Counted from the first letter of the stretch, positions 45,201 through 49,545 are shown. The stretch: DNA of 64,000 nucleotides from Bemisia tabaci (GCF_918797505.1 NC_092802.1:14671383-14735382); one strand, 5' to 3'. The notes: generated from the letters alone by a model not told the origin. Program-made: numbers and translations.

Positions 45201-47228
45201 TTTCGCACGCCCCCAATCGTATCGACGAAGTCGGGATTGCGAATCTCCTGGCAGTTCACCACCCCCCTTCCCCCTCCCCCACGGGTTCTACAAGTCAGTA
45301 GGTCCGTCTTGCCTAGGCTTACACACCGCGTAATTGGATTTCCCCGGGTAGTCCCTCGAGTGGCCTCTAACCCGATTTTCCTAATCTAAAAACGACAAAA
45401 ACCCTCCACCGTACGGACCCGTGAACACCCCCCCTCCCCCTCCCCCTCGACTCCATTTATCCGGTCTATATTTCGCGGGGTCAGGATGATCATCTACCTC
45501 CTCCCGCTTTCCGGTTCACTTATCCTCGATTTTCAGCTCATCAACCCCGGACCAGCCTGCCGTGCTAACGAACAACGCCGCATGGGCCATCAGGCATTGC
45601 AAAATTCCCTCCGACGATTCACGAATTTTCAGGAAATTTTTGGATTCTTCCGAGGATTTCGTTCGTTATTTTGATGTAATGTTTGAAAATTTCAAGGTAA
45701 AATATTCATAACTTTCTTCAAAAATAGTTTCCGGTGGGCAATTCGGCAACATTGAAAGCTCATACGACGTTTTTATTTGTGAAAAGGTTGACTGCCTTTT
45801 TGGGTCCTATAGACGCTATTAGTGCCACGTCACAGTCGGTATCGATCGTGCCTCTCGATTTTCGTTTGTCATTAACTCAATGAAAACATCGATTCCACTA
45901 TGCCCTACTTCTTCTCACAGTTCTAGAGGACCGAAGCTTATTCAAATCGTGCCGGTTGCGCTGTGTGTTGTGTGCGACACTTCGATAAATCGCAGAATAA
46001 AGCTTGTCGAACTAAGTTTTCCACCCTCGGGGGTTTAGGACAACTTGATAGCTCAGTTGCTGTCTTCGCCAGGACGGCCTGTTTGCGGTCCGCCTCTTGG
46101 GTGTCACCGGAAACGTATTTGTAACATTTTGAGGGCGTTAAGTGATGTTCCGTCCTCACGGTTTTCTCCCATCACTGTGGGGAGAACTTACGATCGCATT
46201 ATATAAACTTCGATGGAGTCCTCGGAGAAAAAGAGTTCCGAAATACAGAGTGTTCTAAAGTAAGACTCGCAAACTGATTGCGGTAGACGCACGAGTTGTA
46301 CAGACAGTAAGTTGGAAGTTTTTAGCCAACGTGCATTACAGTCCAGATAACTAGAAATCTCAATACAAAGGGAAAAAGCTCAATCGAGCACAATTTTCCC
46401 TCGATGAGATACGCTGTTTGGTGCAACACTAGTTACCCTAAACGTTACCCCGGCTGTAATACTGTAAAAAGTTGTAAATTTGTACAAATTCGTGATCCTT
46501 TTTGTATAAAGTGAACAATAGCTGAAAGTGGGTTTCGAGGATCAACATTCTACGGCAACACCGCTGACCCGCTTTAAGGACTCCATTTTCAGCGTGTAAA
46601 GTCGGCTTTCAGTTCTCCCATTTCCCGGAACTAGTACCGAATTTTAAACTTTTGATATCTTCCCAAATTTTTTTCAGAACCTTTGGTATTTCCGATATGT
46701 TCCGGATCTTTCGGTATTTCTGAAATGTTCCGGACTTTTGCATTTTTCAGACTTTTTCAGAACTTTTGATATTTCCGAAATAATCCGGATCTTTTGAAAT
46801 TTCCAAAAAGTTCCGGACTTTTGCATTTTCCGGAAGTTTCTCGGAACTTATAAAAAATCTTAAAGAATCCCGGAACTATTGACGGTCATGGAATGAGAGA
46901 AATTGAAACAAAAAAGTTCCGAATCCCGGATTTTTTGATGATTATGGAATGGGAGCCCTGCGGGCCGATTATTGAGAGTTCATAGTAGTCCGATAAGACA
47001 TCGAATTGCGATGTATTACATGGTTAAGATAGGGCTATGTCTTGTCGTGTCGGGCTGACATAGTATCAATAATCGGGCCGCTGTCCGGTTTTGGATTAAA
47101 AACCAAGAATGGAAACATTTAAACAAACCTGGTTCGGAGACGAAGACGTAGATGGCGCAAGGGATGAAGACGAGAGCCAGGAGTGCGAGCAAGTGTTTCC
47201 GGCGCGGCAGGGTCAGACTGCTGCTCAT
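12638..47228 (-). CDS. Mgat4: Alpha-1,3-mannosyl-glycoprotein 4-beta-N-acetylglucosaminyltransferase (GnT-IV), eleven coding exons
   Basis: The enzyme transfers GlcNAc from UDP-GlcNAc in beta-1,4 linkage to the alpha-1,3 mannose arm of N-glycans in the Golgi, starting a branch. The exons at 47,129-47,228, 23,683-23,801, 21,576-21,771, 19,991-20,124, 19,568-19,614, 18,735-19,045, 17,801-17,931, 15,757-15,864, 15,036-15,229, 13,978-14,099 and 12,638-12,831 sum to 1,656 nt (551 aa plus stop). All junctions are GT/AG and phase-matched. Human family members are about 535-548 aa. Domains: short cytosolic N-terminus; membrane anchor about residues 12-30; charged coiled stem about 34-73; glycosyltransferase core about 110-350 with KQNLDY and the metal-binding QLEDD (EDD 264-266), QLGFIGK and SLFQHIGT; C-terminal lectin-like domain to about 540 with GIAEGTV and WVILSE. 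The start is the ATG just before the anchor. The 23.3-kb first intron is filled with repeats. The 3' end is the weakest part (see the 39-nt possible intron). The match is to the MGAT4A/B type; which paralogue is open. Confidence 0.93.
12832..13977 (-). other. Mgat4 intron 10
   Basis: Phase-matched intron. It holds an unexplained 61-codon open frame at 13,023-13,205 (minus) that reads like coding sequence but does not fit the phases of exons 10 and 11. Confidence 0.75.
13978..14099 (-). CDS. Mgat4: Mgat4 coding exon 10: lectin-like domain
   Basis: 122 nt. Reads YLLRSGNAEHPSDLLSNTTVE, the SGN.EHP.D.L.NT.VEV block. Acceptor TTATTTAG, donor ATAG/GTAAGT with one base left, which completes Gly with the GC of exon 11. 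The segment before exon 11 is shorter than in vertebrates by about 15-20 residues. Confidence 0.92.
14944..14987. repeat. T-run of about 44
   Basis: An almost pure T-run 49 bp past the exon 9 donor inside intron 9; on the minus strand it is an A-run. Could be a homopolymer microsatellite or the tail of an old retroposed copy. Confidence 0.85.
15036..15229 (-). CDS. Mgat4: Mgat4 coding exon 9: linker and lectin-like domain start
   Basis: 194 nt. The peptide keeps NPSAE, KIHTLQKAYLGESFFWGLTP and FKFKVPIRL, matching the HVNPPAEVSTSL, LEKAY..EDFFWA.TP and F.F..P blocks. Acceptor TTTCTCTTCCATCAG, donor AAAG/GTAACC, phase 2 out. Confidence 0.94.
15757..15864 (-). CDS. Mgat4: Mgat4 coding exon 8: end of catalytic domain
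   Basis: 108 nt (36 codons), phase 0 on both sides. A Lys-rich start with one Cys (KKCKKRKAK) is followed by PSLFQHIGTTSSLKGKIQ, the conserved SLFQHVG..SSL block. The donor is GAAG/GTATAG. Confidence 0.95.
16088..16846. mobile_element. DNA element with about 60-bp terminal inverted repeats, 759 bp, in Mgat4 intron 7
   Basis: The left end (AATCTTGGTACTATACAT, TATTGCAAGTTATTT, GAATGGTTACATG) is repeated in reverse complement at the right end (16,777-16,846) with few changes. Interior marks GGCCTTTCCGGCCAC and GGCCCTGAAAGGCCG also mirror each other. Between them is a minus-strand open frame (16,119-16,331) with a signal-peptide-like start, overlapping the left arm. This looks like a non-autonomous DNA transposon. 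No second copy was seen here. Confidence 0.75.
17245..17568. repeat. Possible foldback element in Mgat4 intron 7
   Basis: GGGGTGTTCTA at 17,245 and TAGAACAGCCC at 17,550 form short inverted ends; the interior is GC-richer than the intron and has mirrored TACCGAAAC / TTTCGGTA. The arms are imperfect. Confidence 0.45.
17801..17931 (-). CDS. Mgat4: Mgat4 coding exon 7: catalytic domain, C-terminal half
   Basis: 131 nt. It reads GKMFKCFELPWIIQFF, NDKPCDWLLENI and KVCRLDDDD, matching the KMF..L..IVEFI and DKPIDWLLDHI blocks. Acceptor TTTTCAACAG, donor TGAC/GTAAGT, phase 0 out. Confidence 0.95.
18016..18141. repeat. Short foldback in Mgat4 intron 6
   Basis: AAAAATGCAACAAAAAAAT and GTAAAATCAAAATTA are mirrored as TAATTTCGATTTTAC and ATGTTGCGTTTTTGCAT. 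Arms of about 40 bp, no ORF. Confidence 0.65.
18735..19045 (-). CDS. Mgat4: Mgat4 coding exon 6: catalytic centre
   Basis: 311 nt, the best-conserved exon. It holds FPEAIESGLIDIISPP, the YYPEFSSLR block, ERVKWRSKQNLDYAF, and FYVQLEDDI with the acidic metal-binding EDD, ending at QLGFIG with a TTG/GTAAGT donor. Acceptor CCTGTTTTAG. Nothing is missing relative to the family. Confidence 0.95.
19568..19614 (-). CDS. Mgat4: Mgat4 coding exon 5 (47 nt microexon-like)
   Basis: A short exon, VDAKYVISVANDVKA plus two bases, between GTCTCTAG and CACA/GTGAGT. It fills exactly the gap between exons 4 and 6 in the family alignment as I remember it, and its phases fit both sides. Confidence 0.9.
19991..20124 (-). 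CDS. Mgat4: Mgat4 coding exon 4: start of catalytic domain
   Basis: 134 nt between TTTTTTTCAG-type acceptor and TGAG/GTAAAT. It reads KIILGVPTVKR (conserved G[IV]P[TS]VKR block) through LIVVLIAE. Phase 1 in, phase 0 out. Confidence 0.93.
20384..20545. repeat. Polypyrimidine tract (TTC/TCC rich)
   Basis: About 160 bp almost only of T and C on the plus strand, made of TTCTTCC, TTTCTTC and CTCCTCTTT runs. It lies in intron 3 of Mgat4, 260 bp from exon 4, and on the minus (gene) strand it is polypurine. The apparent Phe/Ser/Leu reading frames are artefacts. Confidence 0.9.
20619..20858. repeat. Tandem duplication, period 142 bp
   Basis: CACTATTCGA..CACA.GAGAGC..GTTGCCTACACT..AATTGAAGGCAAACTGATA recurs at 20,623 and 20,765 with about 80 percent identity by eye. 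Confidence 0.75.
21323..21552. repeat. PalA foldback, copy 1 (230 bp)
   Basis: Ends CACTGGAAAA..TTTTCCAGTG. The arms carry GGATCTAGAGTCCAGACTC, AAACATCGACAAGAAAAA, and CTTGATTCAATC, repeated in mirror order. It lies 23 bp from the exon 3 donor of Mgat4. Confidence 0.92.
21576..21771 (-). CDS. Mgat4: Mgat4 coding exon 3: stem to catalytic boundary
   Basis: 196 nt, acceptor TTCTTCGCAG, donor GGAG/GTAAGT. It contains N-glycosylation sequons (NST, NAS) and the family block LPSVYQFLTHL followed by AYITSKGRRG. It ends in phase 1. A PalA foldback copy lies 23 bp past the donor, inside intron 3. Confidence 0.93.
21849..22322. repeat. PalA foldback, copy 2, interrupted by a PalB element
   Basis: Same ends and arms as copy 1. 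The loop is interrupted at 21,949-22,190 by PalB. Without the insert it would be about 227 bp, like its sisters. Confidence 0.9.
21949..22190. repeat. PalB foldback nested in PalA (242 bp)
   Basis: Ends CAGGGTGTCTAA..CTAGACACCCTG, body of TTCCTGATATTTTCC-type words. GAGAA flanks it on both sides (21,944-21,948 and 22,191-22,195); removing one copy restores the PalA sequence TCGAGAACCAAGCC. Confidence 0.93.
22637..22762. repeat. Dispersed repeat shared with 40,920-41,045
   Basis: ACCACGTATATCGGTTTGCGA..GTTGCAGACTTCCTG and following bases recur at 40,920 with about 75-80 percent identity. The apparent plus-strand ORF here is therefore repeat sequence. Confidence 0.65.
23039..23329. repeat. Foldback element with TTCGGT repeats (291 bp)
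   Basis: The ends TACACCGAAAAAAAA and TTTTTTTTCAGTGTAA mirror each other, as do GGTAAATCCGAACTAGTTAGG and CCTAACTAGTTCGGATTTACC. The middle is a run of CCGAACAATTCGGTTGAACAG-type units, each itself palindromic (ACCGAAT/ATTCGGT). It lies in intron 2 of Mgat4. Confidence 0.9.
23338..23590. repeat. PalF foldback, copy 1
   Basis: Left arm ACCGTGTTTAGCAGAAAAGAAC..CACATCAACTATTGCCAAATTTAA; right arm TTAAATTTAGCAATGGCCGATGTGGCTTGGTTCC..AACGCGGT. The family is named for GGACCGCGTTAAGC ends. Confidence 0.8.
23683..23801 (-). CDS. Mgat4: Mgat4 coding exon 2: stem
   Basis: 119 nt between TTGTTCCAG and an ACAG/GTAAGG donor. The 40 residues are Leu-, Glu- and Gln-rich (LQEQLLTERLAELQVKLEYL), a coiled-coil stem as in other GnT-IV proteins. 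It enters with one base from exon 1 and ends in phase 0. Confidence 0.9.
24428..24806. repeat. Repeat H, copy 1 (CAGGGTTGCCAC family)
   Basis: A CCCTGACATTTCCC-type body with repeated CTGACTGTAGCAACCCTGTCCAGG and an end at GACTGTGGCAACCTTGCAGG. It shares these words with 47,897-48,172. It contains a partial 76-bp tandem unit at about 24,650-24,800. Confidence 0.75.
25301..25858. repeat. PalF foldback, copy 2, interrupted by PalB
   Basis: Ends TTGGACCGCGTTAAGCAG and CTAGACGCGGTCCAA. Arms carry GGAACCAAGCCACATC and its reverse complement. A PalB element occupies 25,337-25,636. Confidence 0.88.
25337..25636. repeat. PalB foldback nested in PalF (300 bp)
   Basis: Begins CAGGGTGTTTTTAATTTG and ends GCTAGACATCCTG. 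CACAT flanks it on both sides (25,332-25,336; 25,637-25,641). It contains the family's inner block GGCAAAAAGCAGTACGACTT. Confidence 0.9.
26120..26385. repeat. Dispersed repeat N, inverted relative to 39,781-39,955
   Basis: AAAGAAAGTTCAAACTGACTT, TGATGCTTAAAAACTGGAATT and TCCTCCAAGCCCCTCAAA recur in reverse complement at 39,781-39,955. Confidence 0.7.
26624..26849. repeat. PalA foldback, copy 3
   Basis: Ends CACTGGAAAAAAAC and TTTTTTGACAGTG (one end mutated). GGTGAACT lies just outside both ends (about 26,615-26,622 and 26,851-26,858), hinting at an 8-9 bp target duplication for this family; other copies do not confirm it. Confidence 0.9.
27033..27059. repeat. G-homopolymer run
   Basis: A run of about 16 G followed by AGGGGAGGGGG. 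Such runs recur as C or G at 21,220, 32,709, 41,189, 41,680, 57,406 and 63,317 and may hide assembly length errors. Confidence 0.8.
27159..27889. repeat. PalC foldback, copy 1, with internal tandem duplications
   Basis: Ends CTGCCGTGCTGAGGAAAA and CTCTTGGCAAGGCAG with the hallmark CGCCGTATGAAC/GTTCATACGGCG. Inside, an approximately 79-bp unit (GATCTAATTTCGAACAAAAT..CTGTTGCAAACTTCAGC..GGGCAAGAGAAAAGTTG) occurs at 27,276, 27,355 and 27,556, and the left end itself is repeated at about 27,438 and 27,635. Confidence 0.85.
27958..28268. repeat. Foldback element M, copy 1
   Basis: Mirrored AAACGATACTACGGCACAG / CTGTGCCATAGTATCG, AACCCTAACGCACTAGG / CCAAGTGCAGAAGGGTT and AATATTCAACATGGC / GCCATGTTGAATATT. 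One arm recurs at 60,966-61,100. Confidence 0.85.
28330..28425. repeat. Repeat P, copy 1
   Basis: TTTCAGACTTTCC, TGATTTTTGAGCCAT and GAAGTTTGCAACAGGCCC in this order; the same order occurs at 42,905-42,992 and 52,945-53,035 and inverted at 60,828-60,915. Confidence 0.7.
28449..28840. repeat. PalD long foldback, copy 1 (one arm shortened)
   Basis: Left arm from GATGTTGCATATATGAGGG; the centre carries CTCTCCATGCAAAGATAGGGAG and its reverse complement. The right arm lacks about 110 bp between the CCCTCCA block and CACACATGCAACGTC. A PalC half-copy follows directly. Confidence 0.85.
28843..28891. repeat. PalC half-copy
   Basis: TTTTGGCAACACCCGAAGG then TTCATACGTCGTATTTGCTTAGCGCGGCAG: the right arm of PalC only. 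Confidence 0.8.
29379..29470. repeat. PalE fragment (left end)
   Basis: CTGCAGGCTAAATATTGAAATT..ATAGACAAAGCAATAGACAAAAAAGACG matches the left arm of the PalE copies; no right arm was seen. Confidence 0.75.
29947..30178 (+). repeat. Left copy of a 232-bp direct repeat flanking a LINE
   Basis: Starts GCAATGTGAAAACTCG and ends CGACGAAAAAAAAGTCT. It matches 31,693-31,928 almost base for base, with a few one-base indels and one C/T change. A poly-T run and a minus-strand LINE follow directly. Within it, CAACTATTCGGGCTC and GCGCACGGTGGATCGAG are pieces of repeats G and K. Confidence 0.92.
30178..31692 (-). mobile_element. Jockey-type non-LTR retrotransposon (LINE), 5'-truncated
   Basis: On the minus strand the element runs from 31,692 (truncated 5' end) to an A-tail seen as a T-run at 30,178-30,217. 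It carries most of a reverse transcriptase, a C-terminal RNase-free tail and a 3' untranslated part of about 135 bp. The endonuclease and ORF1 are missing. It is bounded by direct repeats of about 232-236 bp. Confidence 0.9.
30355..31692 (-). pseudogene. Reverse transcriptase of the Jockey-type LINE, one frameshift
   Basis: Two overlapping frames: 31,692-31,446 with PGKDQLTGLILKKI and KPERNPSSYRPISLLS (RT block 1-2), and 31,476-30,355 with AFLDVAQAFDKVSH, AGVPQGSVLGPLLYLLF and the catalytic YADDTTYLS (about residue 145 of that frame), then KYLGIHLD and a C-terminal block with YGAQIWG and RALRQIVGARWY. One shift near 31,460 separates them; otherwise the frame is open for 373 codons, so the insertion is fairly young. 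The block order and the QNRALRQI-type tail are typical of the Jockey clade. Confidence 0.92.
31693..31928 (+). repeat. Right copy of the LINE-flanking direct repeat (236 bp)
   Basis: Matches 29,947-30,178; four extra single bases (for example GACGGAGGCG against GACGAGGCG) account for the length. After it the sequence continues GATTTTAAATA, which would have followed the left copy before the insertion. Confidence 0.92.
33603..33665. repeat. Repeat K fragment
   Basis: GACCGACCCCTCCCATTGACTCGATCCACCGTGCG is the right terminal piece of repeat K (compare 36,014-36,252). Confidence 0.75.
33738..33888. repeat. Foldback element Q, copy 1
   Basis: TTAAACCTATGGAAATGTATCGATTCTTGGAGGGAC..GATGATTTACCATAGGTTTTAA; the same sequence occurs at 59,783-59,942. 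Outer words GGATCCGCC lie at the right end. Confidence 0.8.
34012..34467. repeat. PalC foldback, copy 2, interrupted by PalA
   Basis: Left arm CTGCTGTGCTAAAGAAAAAGG..ACATTCTGACGTTGCCAAAT; right arm AAATTTGGCAACGTTTCAATG..TTCATACGGCGTTGG. PalA occupies 34,108-34,332. Confidence 0.85.
34108..34332. repeat. PalA foldback, copy 4, nested in PalC
   Basis: Same arms as other PalA copies (GGATCTAGAGTCCAGAGAC, CATCGACAAGAAAAAGT). Both ends are eroded (CACATGG; TTTCGAGTG). Confidence 0.88.
35005..35303. repeat. Foldback element J, copy 1 (AGTTCCGGGA words)
   Basis: Ends CACTGCTCCCATTCC and GGAAATGGGAGCAGTG. The body is built of AAAGTTCCGGGATTCGGAAC repeats in both directions. A diverged copy lies at 46,615-46,955. 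Confidence 0.85.
35407..35658. repeat. PalC foldback, copy 3
   Basis: CTGCCTTGCTCAGGAAAAACGCCG at the left, CGGCGTTGTTCCTTAGCACGCAG at the right; arms carry GTATGAACCTTCAGGCGTTGCC and its mirror. Confidence 0.9.
36014..36252. repeat. Repeat K, uninterrupted copy (239 bp)
   Basis: Inverted ends CGCACGGTGGATCGAGTC and GATTCGACCCATTGTGCG. The body includes ATAACTCCGTTTATAC and CATCAAAATTTGCAGTTTTAG. It serves as the clean reference for the twice-interrupted copy at 47,411-48,348. Confidence 0.88.
36279..36377. repeat. PalD left arm only, copy 2
   Basis: GAGATGTTTCATGTGTGAGG, GATTTGACTGTTGATTC and CACGATGGTGCCACTGG match PalD; the rest is replaced by repeat G. A PalC scrap (GCCGTATGAAC) lies just left. 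Confidence 0.8.
36383..36884 (+). repeat. Repeat G, dimeric copy 1
   Basis: Two related units start with GCGCCGTCAT at 36,401 and 36,683 (period 282). Each has GTGAGCAACACA and a GAGCATTGCGA block. The whole returns inverted at 55,890-56,480. Confidence 0.85.
36886..37385. repeat. PalD long foldback, copy 3 (about 500 bp)
   Basis: Arms of about 240 bp mirror each other from GATGTTGCATGTGTGAGG to CTCACACATGCAACATC, with shared words CGCGAGAAACACGATGGTG, GAGAGTCCACCTCTACAT and CATGCAAAGATAGGGAG. A short loop about GGGGACTCTAAAACTG lies in the middle. No ORF. Confidence 0.92.
37690..37835. repeat. PalE fragment
   Basis: GCGGGCTGATTGTTGAAATTG..ATAGACAAAGCGATAGACAAAG and GAGCGATCC mark the left arm; the right arm is missing. 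Confidence 0.8.
37900..38108. repeat. PalA foldback, copy 5
   Basis: CACTGGAAAAAAAAACAC to TTTTTTTCCAGTG. Shorter loop than its sisters (209 bp). Confidence 0.92.
39140..39391. repeat. PalC foldback, copy 4
   Basis: CTGCCTTGATAAGGAAGAACGCCG and CGGCGTTCTTCCTTAGCACGGCAG enclose about 250 bp with mirrored TGCCAAATTTCC/GGAAATTTGGCA. Confidence 0.9.
39781..39955. repeat. Dispersed repeat N, copy 2
   Basis: Reverse-complement relative of 26,120-26,385, with GGGGCTTGGAGGACAAGG and AAGTCAGTTTGAACTTTC. Confidence 0.7.
40281..40690. repeat. Minisatellite with alternating 82- and 87-bp units
   Basis: Units start at CGGTCAGC/CGGTTGGC at 40,281, 40,363, 40,450, 40,532 and 40,619, giving steps of 82, 87, 82 and 87 (a 169-bp dimer). 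The long unit carries an extra CACTTGGT. Each unit has GCATGAAAC, GCCTACAAGACT and GAATACTTCACGCATT. Confidence 0.93.
40920..41045. repeat. Dispersed repeat shared with 22,637-22,762
   Basis: CCACGTATCTCCGTTTGCGA, GTTACAGACTTCCTGCCG and CAACGTAATTATTTGACAAC. Confidence 0.65.
41189..41207. repeat. C-homopolymer run
   Basis: About 19 C in a row, of uncertain true length. Confidence 0.8.
41267..41496. repeat. PalA foldback, copy 6
   Basis: CACTGGAAGAAAAAAAAC to CTTTTTCCAGTG. AA flanks both ends. Confidence 0.92.
42048..42483. repeat. PalB foldback with a 150-bp internal duplication (436 bp)
   Basis: CAGGGTGTCTAGTATT to ACTGGACACCCTG, flanked on both sides by TTTTA (42,043-42,047; 42,484-42,488). 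The block from CGACTCCTGGCAGGGTAGGC to GATATTTTCC occurs twice at a step of 150 bp (42,151 and 42,301), nearly identical. Confidence 0.93.
42905..42992. repeat. Repeat P, copy 2
   Basis: CATCGTGATTTTTGAGCCATT..CTCCAGCTGACGGTTGCAACAGGCCC; compare 28,330-28,425. As at 53,035, it abuts a PalC copy. Confidence 0.7.
42995..43765. repeat. PalC foldback, copy 5, interrupted by PalD
   Basis: Left arm CTGCCGTGTTGAGGAAAAACGCCG; right arm ATTTGGCAACTCTCGAATG..CATACGGCGTTTTTCC. A complete PalD sits at 43,221-43,711. Confidence 0.88.
43221..43711. repeat. PalD long foldback, copy 4, nested in PalC
   Basis: AGATGTTGTGAGGAATTTGCG to CAAATTCCTCACACATGCAAC, about 490 bp with arms of about 235 bp. One arm end is shortened (CATGTG missing). 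Confidence 0.92.
44047..44131. repeat. Short hairpin (85 bp)
   Basis: AGAGCAGTAACTCCAG at the left and CTGGAGTTACTGCTCT at the right, perfect 16-bp arms. Confidence 0.9.
44264..44538. repeat. PalE foldback, copy 4 (275 bp)
   Basis: GCGGGCTGATTATTGAAATTG to CAATAATCGGCCCGC. Arms carry ATAGACAAAGC, AAAGAAGAC and CCTATTGGT with mirrors AAGACATAAG-type words. Confidence 0.9.
44797..44910. repeat. Short foldback, CACGGAGAAAAAAAC ends
   Basis: CACGGAGAAAAAAACTTCG at 44,799 and CGAAGTTTTTTTCTCCGTG at 44,889; about 110 bp. Confidence 0.9.
45557..45780. repeat. PalC foldback, copy 6 (right end eroded)
   Basis: CTGCCGTGCTAACGAACAACGCCG at the left, GGCAACATTGAAAGCTC and ATACGACGTTTTTATTTG at the right. 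Confidence 0.82.
45890..46124 (+). mobile_element. Possible LTR 3' part with polyadenylation signal
   Basis: AATAAAGCTTG at 45,998 is followed by a GC-rich U5-like stretch that ends in ATTTGTAACA, then TTTTGAGGGCG. The layout resembles an LTR end followed by a primer-binding region. No second LTR was found; low confidence. Confidence 0.3.
46615..46955. repeat. Foldback element J, copy 2
   Basis: CTCCCATTTCCCGGAACTAG at the left and GGAATGGGAG at the right, body of TTCCGGACTTTTG-type words. Confidence 0.75.
46960..47081. repeat. PalE-like short foldback next to Mgat4 exon 1
   Basis: GCGGGCCGATTATTGA and TCAATAATCGGGCCGC are mirrored; 122 bp, 48 bp past the exon 1 donor, inside intron 1. Confidence 0.88.
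47129..47228 (-). CDS. Mgat4: Mgat4 coding exon 1: start and membrane anchor
   Basis: ATG at 47,228 opens 33 codons plus one base: a basic start (PRRK), then a hydrophobic run to FVSEP, fitting a type II Golgi anchor. The donor is CCAG/GTTTGT. A good acceptor (GTGTGTTGCAG) lies just upstream, so the exon probably begins at 47,255 and a 5' untranslated exon lies further upstream, at higher coordinates. It joins exon 2 in phase 1, giving Asp at the joint. Confidence 0.85.
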
Positions 47229-47444
47229 CTCAACCGCCGCCTCCACCACCGCCTCCTGCAACACACAAAAACAACTCTCAATCCGGAGGATATATACTCC
47301 GATCCTCGGCCTCGGTCCTCCGAGCCGCCAGCAATAACGAGCTTTAATCCGCCTTCCCTCCTTAAAAACTAATTTCAGGCGCCCGTTGAAATATCGGCCC
47401 GCCCGCCCGTCGCACAGTGGATCCAGGCAATAGGAGAGCCCGGA

Positions 47445-47858
47445 CCAGAGACAAGAGACCCTCCACTAATATCTTGGCCATGGTGGAAGCTTTTACTTTC
47501 GAAACTTCAGCATTCTACTGTTGACTTACCTACATGGTTGAAATTTAACAACGTGTTGGCAGTTTCGTTTTGCAAACAAGCCGACGTTTGGGAAACTAGT
47601 TTGGCTCATGACGTCACTCGAAGCTCATCATCCACCATGTAGGTAGGTCAAGAGCCGAAATTGGGGTGATGACTGTTGCTCCCTCATAATTGTCCATAGG
47701 AAATTGTTGAATTCCCGAAAGTAAAAGCCTCCACTTTGGAAACACTCTAGTCACAAAGGGCGCAGTGCTAACACAAAGCAGAAAACAGAAAAAAAAAAAA
47801 CAAAAAAAAAAACCTCCACTTGTCGCCGAGAGGCCAGTGTTGGGTCTCTTGTCTCTGG
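47445..47858. repeat. Element I, copy 1, nested in repeat K
   Basis: Ends CCAGAGACAAGAGACCC and GGGTCTCTTGTCTCTGG. CCCGGA and CTCGGA flank it. Inner words (TGACTTACCTACATGG, GGCTCATGACGTCAC) recur at 58,000-58,232. It contains an A-rich run at 47,790-47,811. Confidence 0.85.
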
Positions 47859-47896
47859 CTCGGACACAATTTGGAAACTTTAAAAGCTTAAAACTC

Positions 47897-48172
47897 AGGG
47901 TTGCCACTGAATTTAGAAAATTAAATTTCCTGACATTTCCCTAATTTTCCTGACACATTTTGGTGAAAATCCCTAACAATTGAAGATATAATAGATGGTT
48001 AAAAAGAAATAGTTTTCAGGTAAAATTTGTTGTTCGAAATGTCAAACTCATGATACTGTCAATAAAGGTGACTTGATAATTTTTTCCGGACATTTTTCGG
48101 TTTTCCCTGACTTTTTAAAATTCCCTGACATTTCCTGGTTCTCCCGGTATTCTCTGACTGTGGCAACCCTGT
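47897..48172. repeat. Repeat H, copy 2, nested in repeat K
   Basis: CAGGGTTGCCACTGAATTT to GACTGTGGCAACCCTG; the K words on either side (AAAGCTTAAAACT / TAACTCCGTTTATAC) join as in the reference copy. Confidence 0.87.
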
Positions 48173-48348
48173 AACTCCGTTTATACAAACTTTGAGATTC
48201 CAACAGTGGTTTCATTGGTTTTCGCGTTAAATTTTCTCCTAGAAACACCCCTTAAAGTTGACATGTGACGAAATAAACATCAAAATTTGCAGTTTTAGTC
48301 AAAAATTTCATGTTTAACCTCTCTCATTGAATCGATCCACTGTGCGTC

Positions 48349-49545
48349 GACTGCGTCTCCTATGGGGGCCAATTTTCCTTGAAAAACATCCGTGGCAAAA
48401 TAGTGACTTGAAGAGAACGTTTTGTCTAGAAGAATCGTCGTTAAAGACGAATTGGGGATCATGGTGTGTTCATGAATTTTAACGGCGGAACCAGAAATAG
48501 AAATTACTAAGGAAATGCGCCCTGGCCGCTGAACGACTTGACCCCCAGAGAACGCTTCGCGCCCTCAAAAAATCATTTTCGGCGTCATATATGTCTCAAG
48601 AGAACCAATTGGACTCGTCTTTCGGTATGGGTTCATTGGGTGACAAATAACACGTGTGCTGTTTCTAAAATGAGTCCACAATTGAATTTCATTTATTGGA
48701 AAATGTAGCCCAATTAACGATTAGAATATTGTAGGTGTTTCAGAAATCGAAGTCGTTGTCTTTTTTTTTTTTTTTTTTTATACATAATACTTGATTTGCT
48801 TCTTAAGGAAACGTAATAAAAGTTTGAAAAGAATGACGGTAGCAGAGTTCATGCAACTGCTTTAAAAGTAACATGCAGGAGAATAATCTGAAAATTACAA
48901 ATATCTTTCGTGTACACTTGAAGACGCGGAGTTACTGAATATTCTGTGGTGTGCCCGGGAGCTATCGCCAAGCTGAAATCTCGCAGGAATAACAAGCGAA
49001 ACAAAAGTAAAATTCCAGAAGCCACATCCCAGTTTCCTAATTAGTGCGAACTACCTGCGAAGATTGCAATTTCCGCGGTATTTTACGGGCGGGTTAATAT
49101 GAAACACAGCTTAAGGGAAAACACAACCCGTGAAAAAGGGATAATGGGGTGCATATTTTCGATGAATGAAAACGGTATTGGCTGAAAACTAATTAGGGCG
49201 TTCGCGGTGTAAAATGGATCAAAATACAGCTTTTAATAATCGCGTTGGAGAAACGTTGCCGCGCGTTCCTTAAAAGTCCACCTTGTGGAACAATATATTC
49301 CACCTTTAGAATGTAAAACTCTATTTTGCGATTGAAGATGCTTGTTCCTCACGAGCACTAACCTCATGAGACAGTATGGTTCCCTCAAACGATACAGCCA
49401 GTTTAATAGTGTCGTTAAATTCCGAAACGATCTCTCAATTAGGCGGCTGGCCTGTTTCTCTTGCGATAAACGAGTGAGGCTGGATGTTGTATCCATCCCT
49501 TTCAATTTCGTGATCATTACATTGTGGAATATTTCAAACTCCAAA
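48349..49545. other. Unassigned sequence
   Basis: No gene, no clear foldback. A T-run lies at 48,761-48,779. Confidence 0.55.

Larger units (their letters stand above)
47411..48348. repeat. Repeat K, copy interrupted twice (by I and by H)
   Basis: CGCACAGTGGATCCAGGCAA opens it and GAATCGATCCACTGTGCG closes it. Compared with 36,014-36,252, the K sequence is broken at 47,445-47,858 and 47,897-48,172; the three K pieces join in the right order. Confidence 0.85.

Noticed and set aside
45938..46159. Minus-strand frame of 73 codons as a gene
   Set aside because: It overlaps the possible LTR end and shows no protein family.
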